Shown here in pieces: positions 10,253-19,382 of a stretch of 64,000 nucleotides of DNA. The notes under the pieces are model-generated. The model was not told the origin of the DNA. It did not search any database and saw only the letters and a program-made list of their open reading frames with translations. This DNA is from Jeotgalicoccus psychrophilus DSM 19085 (GTDB lineage: Bacteria > Bacillota > Bacilli > Staphylococcales > Salinicoccaceae), in contig NZ_AUEF01000009.1 in NCBI RefSeq assembly GCF_000425845.1, positions 1-64,000 on the forward strand. The letters run 5' to 3'. Each line of letters opens with the position of its first letter. Position 1 is the first letter of the stretch. A program made the translations under genes and the position numbers.

Positions 10253-11332
10253 ATGACACAGCAACTTCAAATAACTAAAGCACGAAATTTAAAAGAAAAA
10301 CCTGAAGTGGCGGGTATTCCTTTCGGAAGTTACTTTACAGACCACATGTTTTCAATGGACTACTCGGCAGAACTTGGATGGCATGATGCGTCTATTATTC
10401 CATACGCGCCTATCGAAGTATCACCCAGCGCACAGGCGCTGCATTACGGACAAACCGTATTTGAGGGACTAAAAGCATATAATGTAGATGGTGATGTCAC
10501 TTTATTCAGACCGGATGAAAACTTTAAACGGCTAAACCGTTCGCTTGAACGTCTGTCTATGCCGAGAATCGATGAAGAATTTGCACTCCTTGCCTTAACC
10601 GAACTTCTGAAACTGGAACAAGATTGGGTACCGGGTGGCGAAGGCCAGGCTTTATATGTACGCCCGTTTGTATTCGCCAACGAACCTTATCTCGGTGTAC
10701 GTCCGGCTAAAAATTATAAGATGCTGATTGTACTGTCACCGGTGGCGGGATATTACGGCGCGCAGCTTAATCCGACAAGTATTTTCGTTGAAGACAGCTA
10801 CGTGCGTGCAGTACGTGGCGGTGTCGGTGAAGTGAAATTCGGCGGTAACTACGCTGCCAGCCTTCACGCTCAGCAAAAAGCGGCTGACCTCGGCTACGAG
10901 CAGGTATTATGGCTTGACGGTGTGCATCAGGAATATGTGGAAGAAGTCGGCAGCATGAATATTTTCTTCGTAAGAAACGGAGAATTACTGACACCTGAAT
11001 TAAACGGCTCAATCTTACCGGGTATTACTAGAAAATCTCTGATTGAACTCGCAAGCGGTATGGGCTATACAGTAAATGAAGAACGCATTCATATTAAAGA
11101 TATAGAAGAAGGAATCAAAGATGGCTCTGTCACTGAGGTATTCGGTGCAGGCACTGCTGCTGTAATCGCTCCCGTCGGCATTATGAATATCCACGGCACG
11201 GACTACAGAATTAACGGCAATGAAATCGGTGAAGTGACACAGAAACTCTACGATAACCTGACAGGCATTCAGACATGTGAACTTGAAGACAAGTACGGCT
11301 GGGTGCATCAGGTAACATCGACGGTGAAATAA
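10253..11332 (+). CDS. ilvE: Branched-chain amino acid aminotransferase
   Basis: 359 aa, fold-type IV PLP aminotransferase for the last step of Val/Leu/Ile synthesis and the first of their breakdown. Conserved staphylococcal-type segments include [25 protein letters not shown], the PLP lysine in [25 protein letters not shown] and [22 protein letters not shown] precedes the ATG. It has its own promoter and terminator, so it is probably monocistronic. Confidence 0.95.
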   Translation: MTQQLQITKARNLKEKPEVAGIPFGSYFTDHMFSMDYSAELGWHDASIIPYAPIEVSPSAQALHYGQTVFEGLKAYNVDGDVTLFRPDENFKRLNRSLERLSMPRIDEEFALLALTELLKLEQDWVPGGEGQALYVRPFVFANEPYLGVRPAKNYKMLIVLSPVAGYYGAQLNPTSIFVEDSYVRAVRGGVGEVKFGGNYAASLHAQQKAADLGYEQVLWLDGVHQEYVEEVGSMNIFFVRNGELLTPELNGSILPGITRKSLIELASGMGYTVNEERIHIKDIEEGIKDGSVTEVFGAGTAAVIAPVGIMNIHGTDYRINGNEIGEVTQKLYDNLTGIQTCELEDKYGWVHQVTSTVK

Positions 11333-11344
11333 TATAATTTAAAT

Positions 11345-11373
11345 AACGGATCGGCTCTTTGAGCCGGTCCGTT
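11345..11373 (+). terminator. ilvE terminator
   Basis: Hairpin arms AACGGATCGGCTC and GAGCCGGTCCGTT around TTT, followed by TT. The stem is strong and the U-tract is short. Confidence 0.75.
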
Positions 11374-11381
11374 TTAACTCA

Positions 11382-11486
11382 GTAGCTCCAGGAGCTGCAC
11401 AAGCAAATGCATGGCTAGCTTCAGATTTATTAACTTACTTGACCGGAACAGTTTTAAACGTAAACGGCGGTTATACTTCAATGTAA
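11382..11486 (+). pseudogene. Remnant of a short-chain dehydrogenase C-terminus
   Basis: An open stretch with no start codon encodes about 34 residues ending in AWLASD..., TGTVLNVNGGYTSM and TAA. This is the conserved C-terminal tail of classical SDR oxidoreductases (xxFLASDxxxYVTGxxLxVxGG). The rest of the gene is absent; the ilvE terminator lies immediately upstream. I read it as the end of a deleted gene. Confidence 0.7.
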
Positions 11487-11569
11487 TAGTGGTTTTATCT
11501 GCACAGAAATCTTAGTTTTTGTGCTTTTTTTGTTTTCTTCGGTTATTGATTAGTAAGCTGCTGGTGTGG

Positions 11570-11685
11570 ACTGGCGTGATTGGGTCTCATGTGTATCCCA
11601 GACTTCCAGAACTGGCGTGATCGGGTCTCATGTGTATCCCAGACTCCCAGAACTGGCGTGATTGGGTCTCATGTGTATCCTAGAA
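11570..11685. repeat. 41-bp tandem repeat, about 2.8 copies
   Basis: Units start at 11570, 11611 and 11652 with an exact 41-bp period and only 1-3 differences per unit. The unit begins ACTGGCGTGATTGGGTCTCA and ends with ATCCCAGACTTCCAGA. Nested short inverted repeats (CCAG-AA-CTGG inside CCCA...TGGG) could fold. It sits between convergent ilvE and pdxR and stops about 8 bp from the pdxR stop codon. No spacers, so not CRISPR. Confidence 0.9.
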
Positions 11686-11692
11686 CTCTATT

Positions 11693-13021
11693 TTAAACTT
11701 CTTCTAAAAATCCATCCAGAATTCCGACAATCTCATCTGCACTCTTCCCGCCTATTCCGACCAGCACTGTATCATTAAAGTTTTCTTCCAATGAATATGC
11801 AGACATACAAATAATTTTATGTTTTTCTGCCTCACTCCGCAGATCAGCTCCGGGTACCTTAAGGACAAAGTGCATGCCCGTATGTTCTCCGCTGATTTCA
11901 ATGTCTGGATAACGGCTCCCCAATTCTGCAACGATTTTCTCCATCTTATCTCCGTAAAATTTCCGGACCCGGTTTATATGCCTGACTAAATAACCATCAT
12001 CAATAAATCGCGCGACGATATGCTGCATCTGTCTTGAAACGTTGCATGACAAGCCGCTCTCATAATATTTCTCAGCCAGTTCCGGCGGCAGTATCATCAC
12101 AGCAACTCTCAATGATGGATATATTGATTTCGAAAATGTATTCATATATATTGTTCGGTCATTATGATCCAGACCCTGCAGAGAGGACAACGGACGTCCT
12201 GTATAACGGAATTCACTGTCGTAATCGTCTTCTATTAAATAACCGTTCCGCTCACTCATCGCATTTAACAATCTGATTCGTTTGTTCAAAGACATTACCG
12301 CGCCGCTCGGGAACTGATGTGACGGTGTAATGTGCGTCAACTTATTATTCAGCTGTTTTACTGTTTCAATATTAATTCCATCAAACTCCACTGGTGCCGT
12401 GTCATAAGGTATTTTTAATCTCTCCAGCACATTCTTGACCGTTGGATAACCCGGATCTTCCAATGTCACTTTCGGATAATCCAGCAGATAAAATACCTGT
12501 TCAAGCAAATGCTCTGTTGAAGGCCCGATAAATATCTGTTCCGCGCTGCATTGCACACCCCGGTTTACATATAAATATTCACGAATGGCTTCTTTCAGTT
12601 CAGCTTCACCGCTTTTATTTCCGCTATTTAACAATGATATATCCGAAAACACTGCAGCACTCAGCTGTCTGATGACATCGTTCTGGACAATCGACGTATC
12701 CACTTTTCCGAGCGGCAGTACAGATTCACTTAATTTAGGCAAACGAATGGCCGAAAGTTTTTTATCCTGCGTACGGAGGGTTTCTGTCGGCACAACAAAG
12801 TGACCACTTTTTTCTTTCGTATAAATCATATTTTCATCAACCAGCAGATTGTACGCCCGCTCAATCGTTGTCATGCTGATTGCAAGATCCGCACTCAGCT
12901 GTCTTTTACTCGGCAATTTCGTCTCTCCAGCCAGGTGTCCGTTTAAAATCTTCTTCTTAATATCCTGGTACAGCTGTTCATATAACGGTATAGTGTTTTC
13001 TTTATCGAGATTGATAAACAT
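11693..13021 (-). CDS. pdxR: MocR/PdxR-type transcriptional regulator
   Basis: 442 aa. An N-terminal GntR winged helix (residues 1-75; KLPSKRQLSADLAISMTTIE) is fused to a fold-type I aminotransferase-like domain with a PLP lysine in NTFSKSIYPSLR. MocR proteins sense pyridoxal phosphate. Divergence from pdxS, 94 bp away, supports a PdxR role in controlling vitamin B6 synthesis. ATG start with a weak SD. Confidence 0.88.
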   Translation of the reverse strand: MFINLDKENTIPLYEQLYQDIKKKILNGHLAGETKLPSKRQLSADLAISMTTIERAYNLLVDENMIYTKEKSGHFVVPTETLRTQDKKLSAIRLPKLSESVLPLGKVDTSIVQNDVIRQLSAAVFSDISLLNSGNKSGEAELKEAIREYLYVNRGVQCSAEQIFIGPSTEHLLEQVFYLLDYPKVTLEDPGYPTVKNVLERLKIPYDTAPVEFDGINIETVKQLNNKLTHITPSHQFPSGAVMSLNKRIRLLNAMSERNGYLIEDDYDSEFRYTGRPLSSLQGLDHNDRTIYMNTFSKSIYPSLRVAVMILPPELAEKYYESGLSCNVSRQMQHIVARFIDDGYLVRHINRVRKFYGDKMEKIVAELGSRYPDIEISGEHTGMHFVLKVPGADLRSEAEKHKIICMSAYSLEENFNDTVLVGIGGKSADEIVGILDGFLEEV

Positions 13022-13048
13022 AATCTGACCCCTAATTTTTTATGTATT

Positions 13049-13077
13049 CTGACACTTATAGAATATCACATTATATT
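13049..13077 (+). promoter_or_regulatory. Candidate pdxS promoter
   Basis: CTGACA and TATATT with a 17-bp spacer, 38 bp upstream of the pdxS ATG in the pdxR-pdxS divergent gap. PdxR would be expected to bind here; I could not define its operator repeats. Confidence 0.55.
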
Positions 13078-13115
13078 TTAAACTGATATTAAATTAAGAA
13101 GGAAGAGGGATAAAT

Positions 13116-13970
13116 ATGGGATTGGCAGAAGAATTAAAAGGCGGCGTCATAATGGACGTTGTTAACGCGGAGCAAGCAAAAATCGCGGAGGCAGCAGGGG
13201 CAGTTGCAGTAATGGCCTTGGAACGTGTACCATCGGACATTCGTGCAGAAGGCGGCGTAGCCCGTGCGTGTGATCCGACAATTATTGAAGAAGTAATTAA
13301 TGCAGTATCAATACCGGTTATGGCGAAATGCCGTATCGGACACATCGTTGAAGCGCGCGTCTTGGAATCAATGGGTGTCGACTACATAGATGAGTCGGAA
13401 GTGCTGACACCGGCTGATGAAGAATACCATCTTAAAAAAGATGACTACAAAGCACCCTTCGTCTGCGGCTGTAAAGATTTAGGGGAAGCTGCAAGACGTA
13501 TCGGTGAAGGTGCATCAATGCTGCGTACAAAAGGCGAACCTGGTACAGGAAATATCGTTGAAGCAGTCCGTCACATTCGTTTAGTCAATCAGCAGGTCAA
13601 ACAAATCAGCGTGATGAGTGATGATGAATTAATGACTGCAGCGAAAGATTTAGGCGCTCCGTACGATGTTCTTAAACAGATTAAAGCAGAAGGCAAACTG
13701 CCTGTAACGAATTTCGCAGCAGGCGGCGTTGCAACACCTCAGGATGCAGCATTAATGATGGAACTCGGTGCAGACGGCGTCTTCGTCGGCTCAGGTATTT
13801 TCAAATCGGAAAACCCTGAAAAATTCGCAAAAGCAATCGTTAAAGCAACAGAAAACTATACAGATTATAAATTAATCGGTGAACTGTCTAAGGAACTCGG
13901 CAGTGCGATGAGAGGCCTTGATGTTCACGGTCTATCACTTGAAGAGCGCATGGCAGAACGCGGCTGGTAA
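13116..13970 (+). CDS. pdxS: Pyridoxal 5'-phosphate synthase subunit PdxS
   Basis: 284-aa TIM barrel that makes PLP from ribose 5-phosphate, glyceraldehyde 3-phosphate and ammonia. Catalytic residues are visible: Asp in GGVIMDVVN, Lys in MAKCRIGH and Lys in [10 protein letters not shown]. The N-terminus is about 11 residues shorter than in typical PdxS. An in-frame TAA seven codons upstream excludes a longer start, and AAGGAAGAGG precedes the ATG. The glutaminase gene pdxT, normally the next gene, is absent from the window. Confidence 0.93.
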   Translation: MGLAEELKGGVIMDVVNAEQAKIAEAAGAVAVMALERVPSDIRAEGGVARACDPTIIEEVINAVSIPVMAKCRIGHIVEARVLESMGVDYIDESEVLTPADEEYHLKKDDYKAPFVCGCKDLGEAARRIGEGASMLRTKGEPGTGNIVEAVRHIRLVNQQVKQISVMSDDELMTAAKDLGAPYDVLKQIKAEGKLPVTNFAAGGVATPQDAALMMELGADGVFVGSGIFKSENPEKFAKAIVKATENYTDYKLIGELSKELGSAMRGLDVHGLSLEERMAERGW

Positions 13971-13982
13971 CGTGAATCGGTC

Positions 13983-14017
13983 AAAAATAAGCTCCCCAAA
14001 GGGAAGCTTATTTTTTT
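13983..14017. terminator. Bidirectional terminator between pdxS and the hydratase gene
   Basis: AAAAATAAGCT...CCC-AAA-GGG...AGCTTATTTTT with T runs in both directions. It overlaps the stop codon of the convergent hydratase gene. Confidence 0.8.
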
Positions 14018-14748
14018 ATTTCTATTTCAACACTGCCGAATCCTTCAAAAATACCTTCATACTTTCCAACTTCCAGTTTCACCGGCAGAATGAATGTACC
14101 TGACGAAACAAATTGTCCCACCTCAAGCTGTTTGCCCTGGCTGCCCAGTTTTTCAATCAGCCATTTCATTGCGTTTACAGGATGTCCCATCACTTCGCCC
14201 GACTGTCCGCTTTTAAGTTCTTCCCCGTTGAAATTAAGTGTTCCGGTAATATTATCTAGCTCATCATAGCTCGCTGATTTAGCTTCCCCGATGACAATTG
14301 CACCGGCAACGGCACAGTCTGCAACGACTTCGTATTTTGAAATATTCGGAAACCAGTCATCATATCTGCCGTCCGGCAGTTCAAGTGCCGGTGCCACTGT
14401 ACATTTCGATAATATATTTTCAGCGTCATCTTCTAAACTCAGCGTTTCATTCACATAAAACACAAGCTCGAGCTCTGCCAAAGGAATATTATAATCTGCT
14501 AAACTCATTTCAGAAATAATCTGGCTTTCAGTAAATGGACCAAAGACCGGTTCACTGCTGTCAAACAGTCTTTGAGTCTCAGGACTCGTCATACTGATTT
14601 TATAGCCTGCTGCAGATTCATTCTGCATATTTAAAATTTCATCTTGAATTTCATATGCCGCTTCAACAGTATCAGTTGTGATATCCTGTCCCGGCCTTAA
14701 ATTAGTTCTTTTTAATCTTGCATCATATAATTTCTGTGCATCATTCAT
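14008..14748 (-). CDS. 2-keto-4-pentenoate hydratase family (MhpD-like)
   Basis: 246 aa, FAH-superfamily hydratase or decarboxylase fold. Family-like segments: AYEIQDEI, the GYKISMTSPE region, LAELELVFYV with a metal-binding Glu pair, and GHPVNAMKWL near the C-terminus. Such enzymes hydrate 2-oxo-4-enoates in aromatic meta-cleavage pathways. ATG follows AGGAGGGG. It is last in the TRAP operon, suggesting that the imported acid is a keto-acid or aromatic breakdown product (inference). Confidence 0.8.
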   Translation of the reverse strand: MNDAQKLYDARLKRTNLRPGQDITTDTVEAAYEIQDEILNMQNESAAGYKISMTSPETQRLFDSSEPVFGPFTESQIISEMSLADYNIPLAELELVFYVNETLSLEDDAENILSKCTVAPALELPDGRYDDWFPNISKYEVVADCAVAGAIVIGEAKSASYDELDNITGTLNFNGEELKSGQSGEVMGHPVNAMKWLIEKLGSQGKQLEVGQFVSSGTFILPVKLEVGKYEGIFEGFGSVEIEIKK

Positions 14749-14803
14749 GCTACCCCTCCTGAATATTACAATACAATAAATATATCATAATATTCACTCA
14801 ATT

Positions 14804-15139
14804 CTAAAATATAATTGCGACTATTTTAAGCGGTGTATCTTCAGTGTTTACTAAACCGTGCGACTGACCTGAAGTAATGATGCAGCAATCACCTTTCGTT
14901 ACAGATTTAAATGTACCATCCGAATCCTGGAATTCACCTTTTCCTTCTATTATATGATAGATTTCGCCCTCATCTATATGCTGGTGATAGCCGATTGATG
15001 CATGCGGTTCAAGTTCAATTTCCAGCACTTTGCGAATACCTTCAAAATCCCCTTCTTTAATATAAGATGTCGAAAAAATGCTGCCCCTGCCGTCAAATCT
15101 GTTTTTTAATTCAATAGTCTCTTGTGGATTGATAATCAT
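14804..15139 (-). CDS. Cupin-domain protein
   Basis: 111 aa, one cupin_2 barrel. Metal ligands are visible in GYHQHIDEGEIYHI, followed by GKGEF and a C-terminal His in SGQSHGLVNT. It could be a small isomerase, dioxygenase or sugar-acid-binding protein; function is not assignable. AAAGGAG precedes the ATG. It lies 13 bp after the TRAP permease gene. Confidence 0.8.
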   Translation of the reverse strand: MIINPQETIELKNRFDGRGSIFSTSYIKEGDFEGIRKVLEIELEPHASIGYHQHIDEGEIYHIIEGKGEFQDSDGTFKSVTKGDCCIITSGQSHGLVNTEDTPLKIVAIIF

Positions 15140-15152
15140 TTAATCCGCTCCT

Positions 15153-16436
15153 TTATTTAAGTAAGTTTGGCAGGAATGTTGAGATTGACGGCACGAATAT
15201 AATCAGTACCACCATAATCGCTACAATAAATAACACGTGCAGGATGTACGGGAGTGTTTCTTCGATTCCCATCTTTTTATCGGTTACAGATGCCCCGGCA
15301 ATCAATGACAGTCCAACCGGCGGTGTAATGTTCGCTAGTGCAAAGTTCATAATCATAACCATGCCGAAGTGAATCGGATCAATACCGAATTCCATCGCAA
15401 TTGGCATAAAGATCGGTGTTAACAGAACAATCAGTGATGTCACCTCTGTCAGCATTCCTAATATTAATAGTATCAGAGATACGGCTAATAGGAATACAAG
15501 CGGTGAATCCGCGAAGTTCAGGAAGAATCCTGATACTGCATCGGGAATATGATTCACAGTCAGTACGTATGTAAAGACGTTCGCCATCGAAATAATAATT
15601 AGAATCGTTGCAGATGTTACCGCAGAACCTGACATAATATCTTTAACTTTAGCCCAGTTCAGTTCTCTGTAAAACAGCGATAAAATAAAGCCATACACCA
15701 CTGCGATTACAGCCGCTTCAGTTGCTGTTGCATAGCCTGAAAAGATGCTGCCTAAAATAAATATCGGTGTTAAAAGCGGGAAGAATGCGGATTTCGTAAC
15801 TTTCCATAATTCTTTCCCTGTAATTTTTTCTGTCCGTATATCACCGAATCCTTTTTTCTTACTCATATACCAGACGTAAATACATAGTGCGAGCGCCAGC
15901 AGCACCCCCGGTATAATACCTGCGAAGAATAGATCGCCGATTGAAATATTTGCTGTAATACCTAAAATAACCATCGTAATACTCGGCGGGATAATCAGCC
16001 CAAGTACCCCCGCTGGTCCAATAATGCTCGCGATAAACGAATTAGAGTATTTCTCTTCTTTCAATCTCGGCACCAGTACGGAACCAACTGCGTAAGTCGT
16101 TGCGACTGTGGAGCCCGAAACCGCTCCGAACAGCGCTGAGGTCACAACAGTCGTAATTGCCGTCCCGCCTGACAGCTTGCCGACGAAAGCATTCGCAAAT
16201 GCCATTAAGCGTTTCGTGAGGCCGCCTTTTCCCATAATGTCCCCTGCCAGTATAAATAACGGAATCGCTAAATATGAAAAGTTATTAACACCGGCAAAGC
16301 TCCGCTGAATAATAATTTCGAGCGGCACGCCGCCAGCGAGCAGCATGACAAGTCCGACAATCCCGATAACAAATGCGATTGGCATTCCTAAGAACAGGAG
16401 CAGAAAGAATAATATAAGCATACTGATTGCGAGCAT
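15153..16436 (-). CDS. dctM: TRAP transporter large permease (DctM)
   Basis: 427 aa, about 12 membrane helices, DctM/SiaM family. It carries the Na+-dependent transport path for an organic acid delivered by the DctP binding protein. Conserved stretches: FFLLLFLGMPIAF, GGTAITTVVTSALFGAVSGS, PAGVLGLIIPPS and NITPPVGLSL. The start overlaps the DctQ stop. Confidence 0.9.
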   Translation of the reverse strand: MLAISMLILFFLLLFLGMPIAFVIGIVGLVMLLAGGVPLEIIIQRSFAGVNNFSYLAIPLFILAGDIMGKGGLTKRLMAFANAFVGKLSGGTAITTVVTSALFGAVSGSTVATTYAVGSVLVPRLKEEKYSNSFIASIIGPAGVLGLIIPPSITMVILGITANISIGDLFFAGIIPGVLLALALCIYVWYMSKKKGFGDIRTEKITGKELWKVTKSAFFPLLTPIFILGSIFSGYATATEAAVIAVVYGFILSLFYRELNWAKVKDIMSGSAVTSATILIIISMANVFTYVLTVNHIPDAVSGFFLNFADSPLVFLLAVSLILLILGMLTEVTSLIVLLTPIFMPIAMEFGIDPIHFGMVMIMNFALANITPPVGLSLIAGASVTDKKMGIEETLPYILHVLFIVAIMVVLIIFVPSISTFLPNLLK

Positions 16437-16909
16437 TAAACCGCCTCACTTTCTTCTTGAGGTTTCCAGGCATTTAATATTAAGAAGTAAAGCGATAGTA
16501 AACTGCTGACCGGTATCGCGAGATAAAATACAGTCATCGGCAATTGCAGCGTCGACGATGTAAAATCAAGCGACTGATAAGAGAATACAAAACCGTATAC
16601 TGTCAGGACCAGGAAAAACAGTCCGAGCAGCATATTGACCATTAAGTATAAATAAGGACGCACCTTATCACTCGCACGTTTAACAAAAAAGTTAACCGCG
16701 AGGTGTCCCCGTTCATAAACAGCAACGCTCATTCCGAGGAACGTCATCCAGACAACTAACAAACGGGAAAGCTCTTCAGTCCCTGGCATTGAATAATCAA
16801 AAAATCTCGATATGACCTGCGTCAGAACAATTAATGTGAGCAGAGCAATAACAACTGCACACGCAATATATAAAACCTTTACTAATGCTTTCGTCATATT
16901 ACTCATCAT
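16436..16909 (-). CDS. dctQ: TRAP transporter small permease (DctQ)
   Basis: 157 aa, four membrane helices, DctQ family. RFFDYSMPGTEELSRLLVVW is the family signature. It forms the transmembrane complex with DctM. It overlaps the dctP stop by 11 bp. Either ATG-ATG at the start or an ATG four codons later fits the GGGAGG site. Confidence 0.88.
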   Translation of the reverse strand: MMSNMTKALVKVLYIACAVVIALLTLIVLTQVISRFFDYSMPGTEELSRLLVVWMTFLGMSVAVYERGHLAVNFFVKRASDKVRPYLYLMVNMLLGLFFLVLTVYGFVFSYQSLDFTSSTLQLPMTVFYLAIPVSSLLSLYFLILNAWKPQEESEAV

Positions 16910-17906
16910 CCTCCCATCCGGAATTCCTGCGGTACATATTCATCATTTCTTCACCGAACACGTCCTCTTCCCACTGCTCGTAAACAGGCAGCATCGCTTC
17001 TCTGAATGCTTCTTTATTCACATCATCGTTAACTTCCATACCGTTCTCAGTAAGGTATTTTATATGCTCCGATTCTGTATCATCGTTTGCATCCTGAATT
17101 TCTTTAGAAATTTTATCGATTTCATCGGTAATTATCTGCTGATCCTCGGGATTGATTTTCTCCCACGTTTCACCGTCGAACACAACCATCACAGTGTTAT
17201 AGAAATGTCCGGTCAATGATAGATAATCCTGCACTTCATTAAAACGAGGTGCAACGATGTTCGCGAGCGGGTTTTCCTGTGCATCGAGCGCGCCCTGCTG
17301 CAGCGCACCGTACACTTCACTGAACGCCATTACTGTAGGGAGCGCACCGACCTGTTCAAACGTATCGACACGAAGTGCAGTTTCAGCAACCCTGATATTC
17401 ATCCCCTGTAAATCTTCCGGTTCGACGACCGGTCCTTCATTATTCGTCACGTGACGGAAGCCCCATTCCAAATATCCCGCCGTGTGCATGCCGTACTCCC
17501 CTGCAATATCTGCTATGTAATCTCCAAATTCACCATCATATGCATCACGTGCCGCATGTTCGTCCGGCCACATATAAGGCAGGTCTTCAATCGCGAGCCT
17601 CATATCCATCGTCTGCATCGAACCGACCATCACTGCAAGTCCGTGCATTGCACCGACATCAACCTGCTGCAGCATTTCAGTTTCACTGCCGAGCTGTGAG
17701 TTCGGGTAAATTTCAAATTTCACTCTGCCGTCGGTCTCCCTTTCAACAGCTTCGGCCATTTCATTAATTTTAATTGCCTGATTTGTATCCGGCGGCAAGG
17801 CGTGTCCAAGTTGCAAGGTCACACTTTCATCTTCATTGCTGCATGCACTGAGTAATAATAAAAACGATAAAATACCGATTAATAATATATGTTTTTTCAA
17901 ACCCAC
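16899..17906 (-). CDS. dctP: TRAP transporter substrate-binding lipoprotein (DctP)
   Basis: 335 aa. The signal peptide ends in a lipobox (LLSAC, Cys near residue 22), so it is a membrane-anchored extracellular binding protein. DctP-family features: LGHALPPDTNQAIKI and the conserved Arg in GMNIRVAET that binds a carboxylate. The start is GTG after AAAGGGGAG. First gene of the operon dctP-dctQ-dctM-cupin-hydratase and divergent from an aminotransferase gene. Confidence 0.9.
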   Translation of the reverse strand: MGLKKHILLIGILSFLLLLSACSNEDESVTLQLGHALPPDTNQAIKINEMAEAVERETDGRVKFEIYPNSQLGSETEMLQQVDVGAMHGLAVMVGSMQTMDMRLAIEDLPYMWPDEHAARDAYDGEFGDYIADIAGEYGMHTAGYLEWGFRHVTNNEGPVVEPEDLQGMNIRVAETALRVDTFEQVGALPTVMAFSEVYGALQQGALDAQENPLANIVAPRFNEVQDYLSLTGHFYNTVMVVFDGETWEKINPEDQQIITDEIDKISKEIQDANDDTESEHIKYLTENGMEVNDDVNKEAFREAMLPVYEQWEEDVFGEEMMNMYRRNSGWEDDE

Positions 17907-18039
17907 ATCAGCTCCCCTTTGTTATTTTCCTTATAATTATAAGTTAAAATGCAATATTATACAAATATGAATTCAATTTGCTTTTTATTAACTGAAAATT
18001 CTATAATAGAAAGAATAGTTCATTATAGGAGTGAAATAA

Positions 18040-19191
18040 ATGCCAGAATTAAATCCGCGTGCAACAGCATTATCCATCCCCGGTATCAGAGTATTTTCAA
18101 ATCAGGTTCAGCTGTTTGAAGACGGTGTCAATTTAACAATCGGACAGCCTGACTTCCCGACACCCGACAGCGTAAAGAATGCGGCAATCACAGCAATCAA
18201 TAATAATAAAACCGGCTATTCATTAAACGCAGGTATCGTTGAACTTCGCCAGGCCGCTGCAGAATTTTTTGCAGATAAGTATAACGCTCACTACACTGCC
18301 GACGAAGTGGTTATTACGAACGGCGCAAGTGAGGCATTGGACTCAGTACTCCGTACGATATTAACAGATGGTGATGAAGTGATTATTACGGCACCTGCCT
18401 ATCCTGCATATGAATCGCTGATTAAACTGAACGGCGGTGTTGTTAAATACCTTGATGTCAGCGATACAGAATTTGTTCCGAATATTGAGAAATTAGATGC
18501 TCTAGTTACTAATAGCACTAAAGCTGTGCTCTTAAACTACCCATCGAACCCGACGGGCGCATCTTTATCGGAAAAAGATGTGAAGGATATCGCCAATTAC
18601 ATAAGCACTAAGGACTTATTCCTTATCAGCGATGAAATATACAGCGAAAATGTTTATGAAAATAAACATATTTCGTTTGGCAGCATGGAAAATATACGCG
18701 ATAAAACAATACTGATTCACGGCGTATCTAAATCACATTCGATGACAGGCTGGAGAGTCGGCTATACATTATCACCCAGACACTTAAGCGATGAAATATT
18801 AAAAGTACATTTAAATAACTCAATCTGTGCAGCAGTACCAAGCCAGTACGCGGCACTTGAAGCGTTAACGAATGCCAAAGACTTCCCTAAAGTAATGAAT
18901 GAAGCATACTTAAAACGCCGGGACTACGTTTACGAACGACTCATTAAGATGGGGTGTACCGTAGAAAAACCGGGCGGCGCATTTTATATATTTCCGAATA
19001 TCGCATTTACGGGAATGGACGACTGGGACTTCGCTACAGCATTATTAAAAGAAAAACATATGGCAGTCGTCCCGGGATCTTCGTTTTCAGAGCACGGTGC
19101 CGGCCACATCCGAATATCTTTCGCGAGCACGATTGAAACATTGGAAGAAGGCATGAACAGACTGGAAGCATTTGTGAAAGACTTGAGTTAA
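18040..19191 (+). CDS. Class I/II aminotransferase (PatA-like)
   Basis: 383 aa fold-type I PLP aminotransferase. Substrate and cofactor motifs: GASEALDSVLR, YPSNPTG, SDEIYSE and the PLP lysine in GVSKSHSMTGWRVGY, with a C-terminal Arg in HIRISFA. Resembles Bacillus aminotransferase A. ATAGGAGTG precedes the ATG. Divergent from the TRAP operon, so it may process the same compound class (inference). Confidence 0.88.
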   Translation: MPELNPRATALSIPGIRVFSNQVQLFEDGVNLTIGQPDFPTPDSVKNAAITAINNNKTGYSLNAGIVELRQAAAEFFADKYNAHYTADEVVITNGASEALDSVLRTILTDGDEVIITAPAYPAYESLIKLNGGVVKYLDVSDTEFVPNIEKLDALVTNSTKAVLLNYPSNPTGASLSEKDVKDIANYISTKDLFLISDEIYSENVYENKHISFGSMENIRDKTILIHGVSKSHSMTGWRVGYTLSPRHLSDEILKVHLNNSICAAVPSQYAALEALTNAKDFPKVMNEAYLKRRDYVYERLIKMGCTVEKPGGAFYIFPNIAFTGMDDWDFATALLKEKHMAVVPGSSFSEHGAGHIRISFASTIETLEEGMNRLEAFVKDLS

Positions 19192-19197
19192 TAAACA

Positions 19198-19236
19198 GAA
19201 AAAGGTTCGCCGGAAAATTTCCGGCGAACCTTTTTT
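19198..19236 (+). terminator. Terminator of the aminotransferase gene
   Basis: 13-bp perfect stem AAAGGTTCGCCGG / CCGGCGAACCTTT with A and T flanks. Confidence 0.9.
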
Positions 19237-19265
19237 GATGGGTATTTGGGATTATATCTGAGGAG

Positions 19266-19311
19266 CGTGCCACCGTCAGTTCTCGGTGGCACAGAATCAT
19301 ACTTTGCGCGC
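19266..19311. repeat. Inverted, diverged copy of the 30.8-kb repeat unit
   Basis: Contains GTGCCACCG-8 nt-CGGTGGCAC, then ACAGAAT...TTTGCGCGCC. The second part is the reverse complement of the 30.8-kb unit segment (GGCGCGCAA...TTCTGT). About one full unit plus a degraded end. Lies between two convergent genes. Confidence 0.75.
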
Positions 19312-19335
19312 CGCCGTGGGATTTCAGCCACCTAA

Positions 19336-19377
19336 TAAAAACAGGACAGATTCCCATTAAGGAGTCTGCCCTGCCTC
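19336..19377 (-). terminator. Terminator of the metalloprotease-like gene
   Basis: Minus-strand stem CAGGGCAGACTCC with GGGAATCTGTCCTG (two mismatched positions) followed by TTTTT. Confidence 0.65.
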
Positions 19378-19382
19378 ATTTC

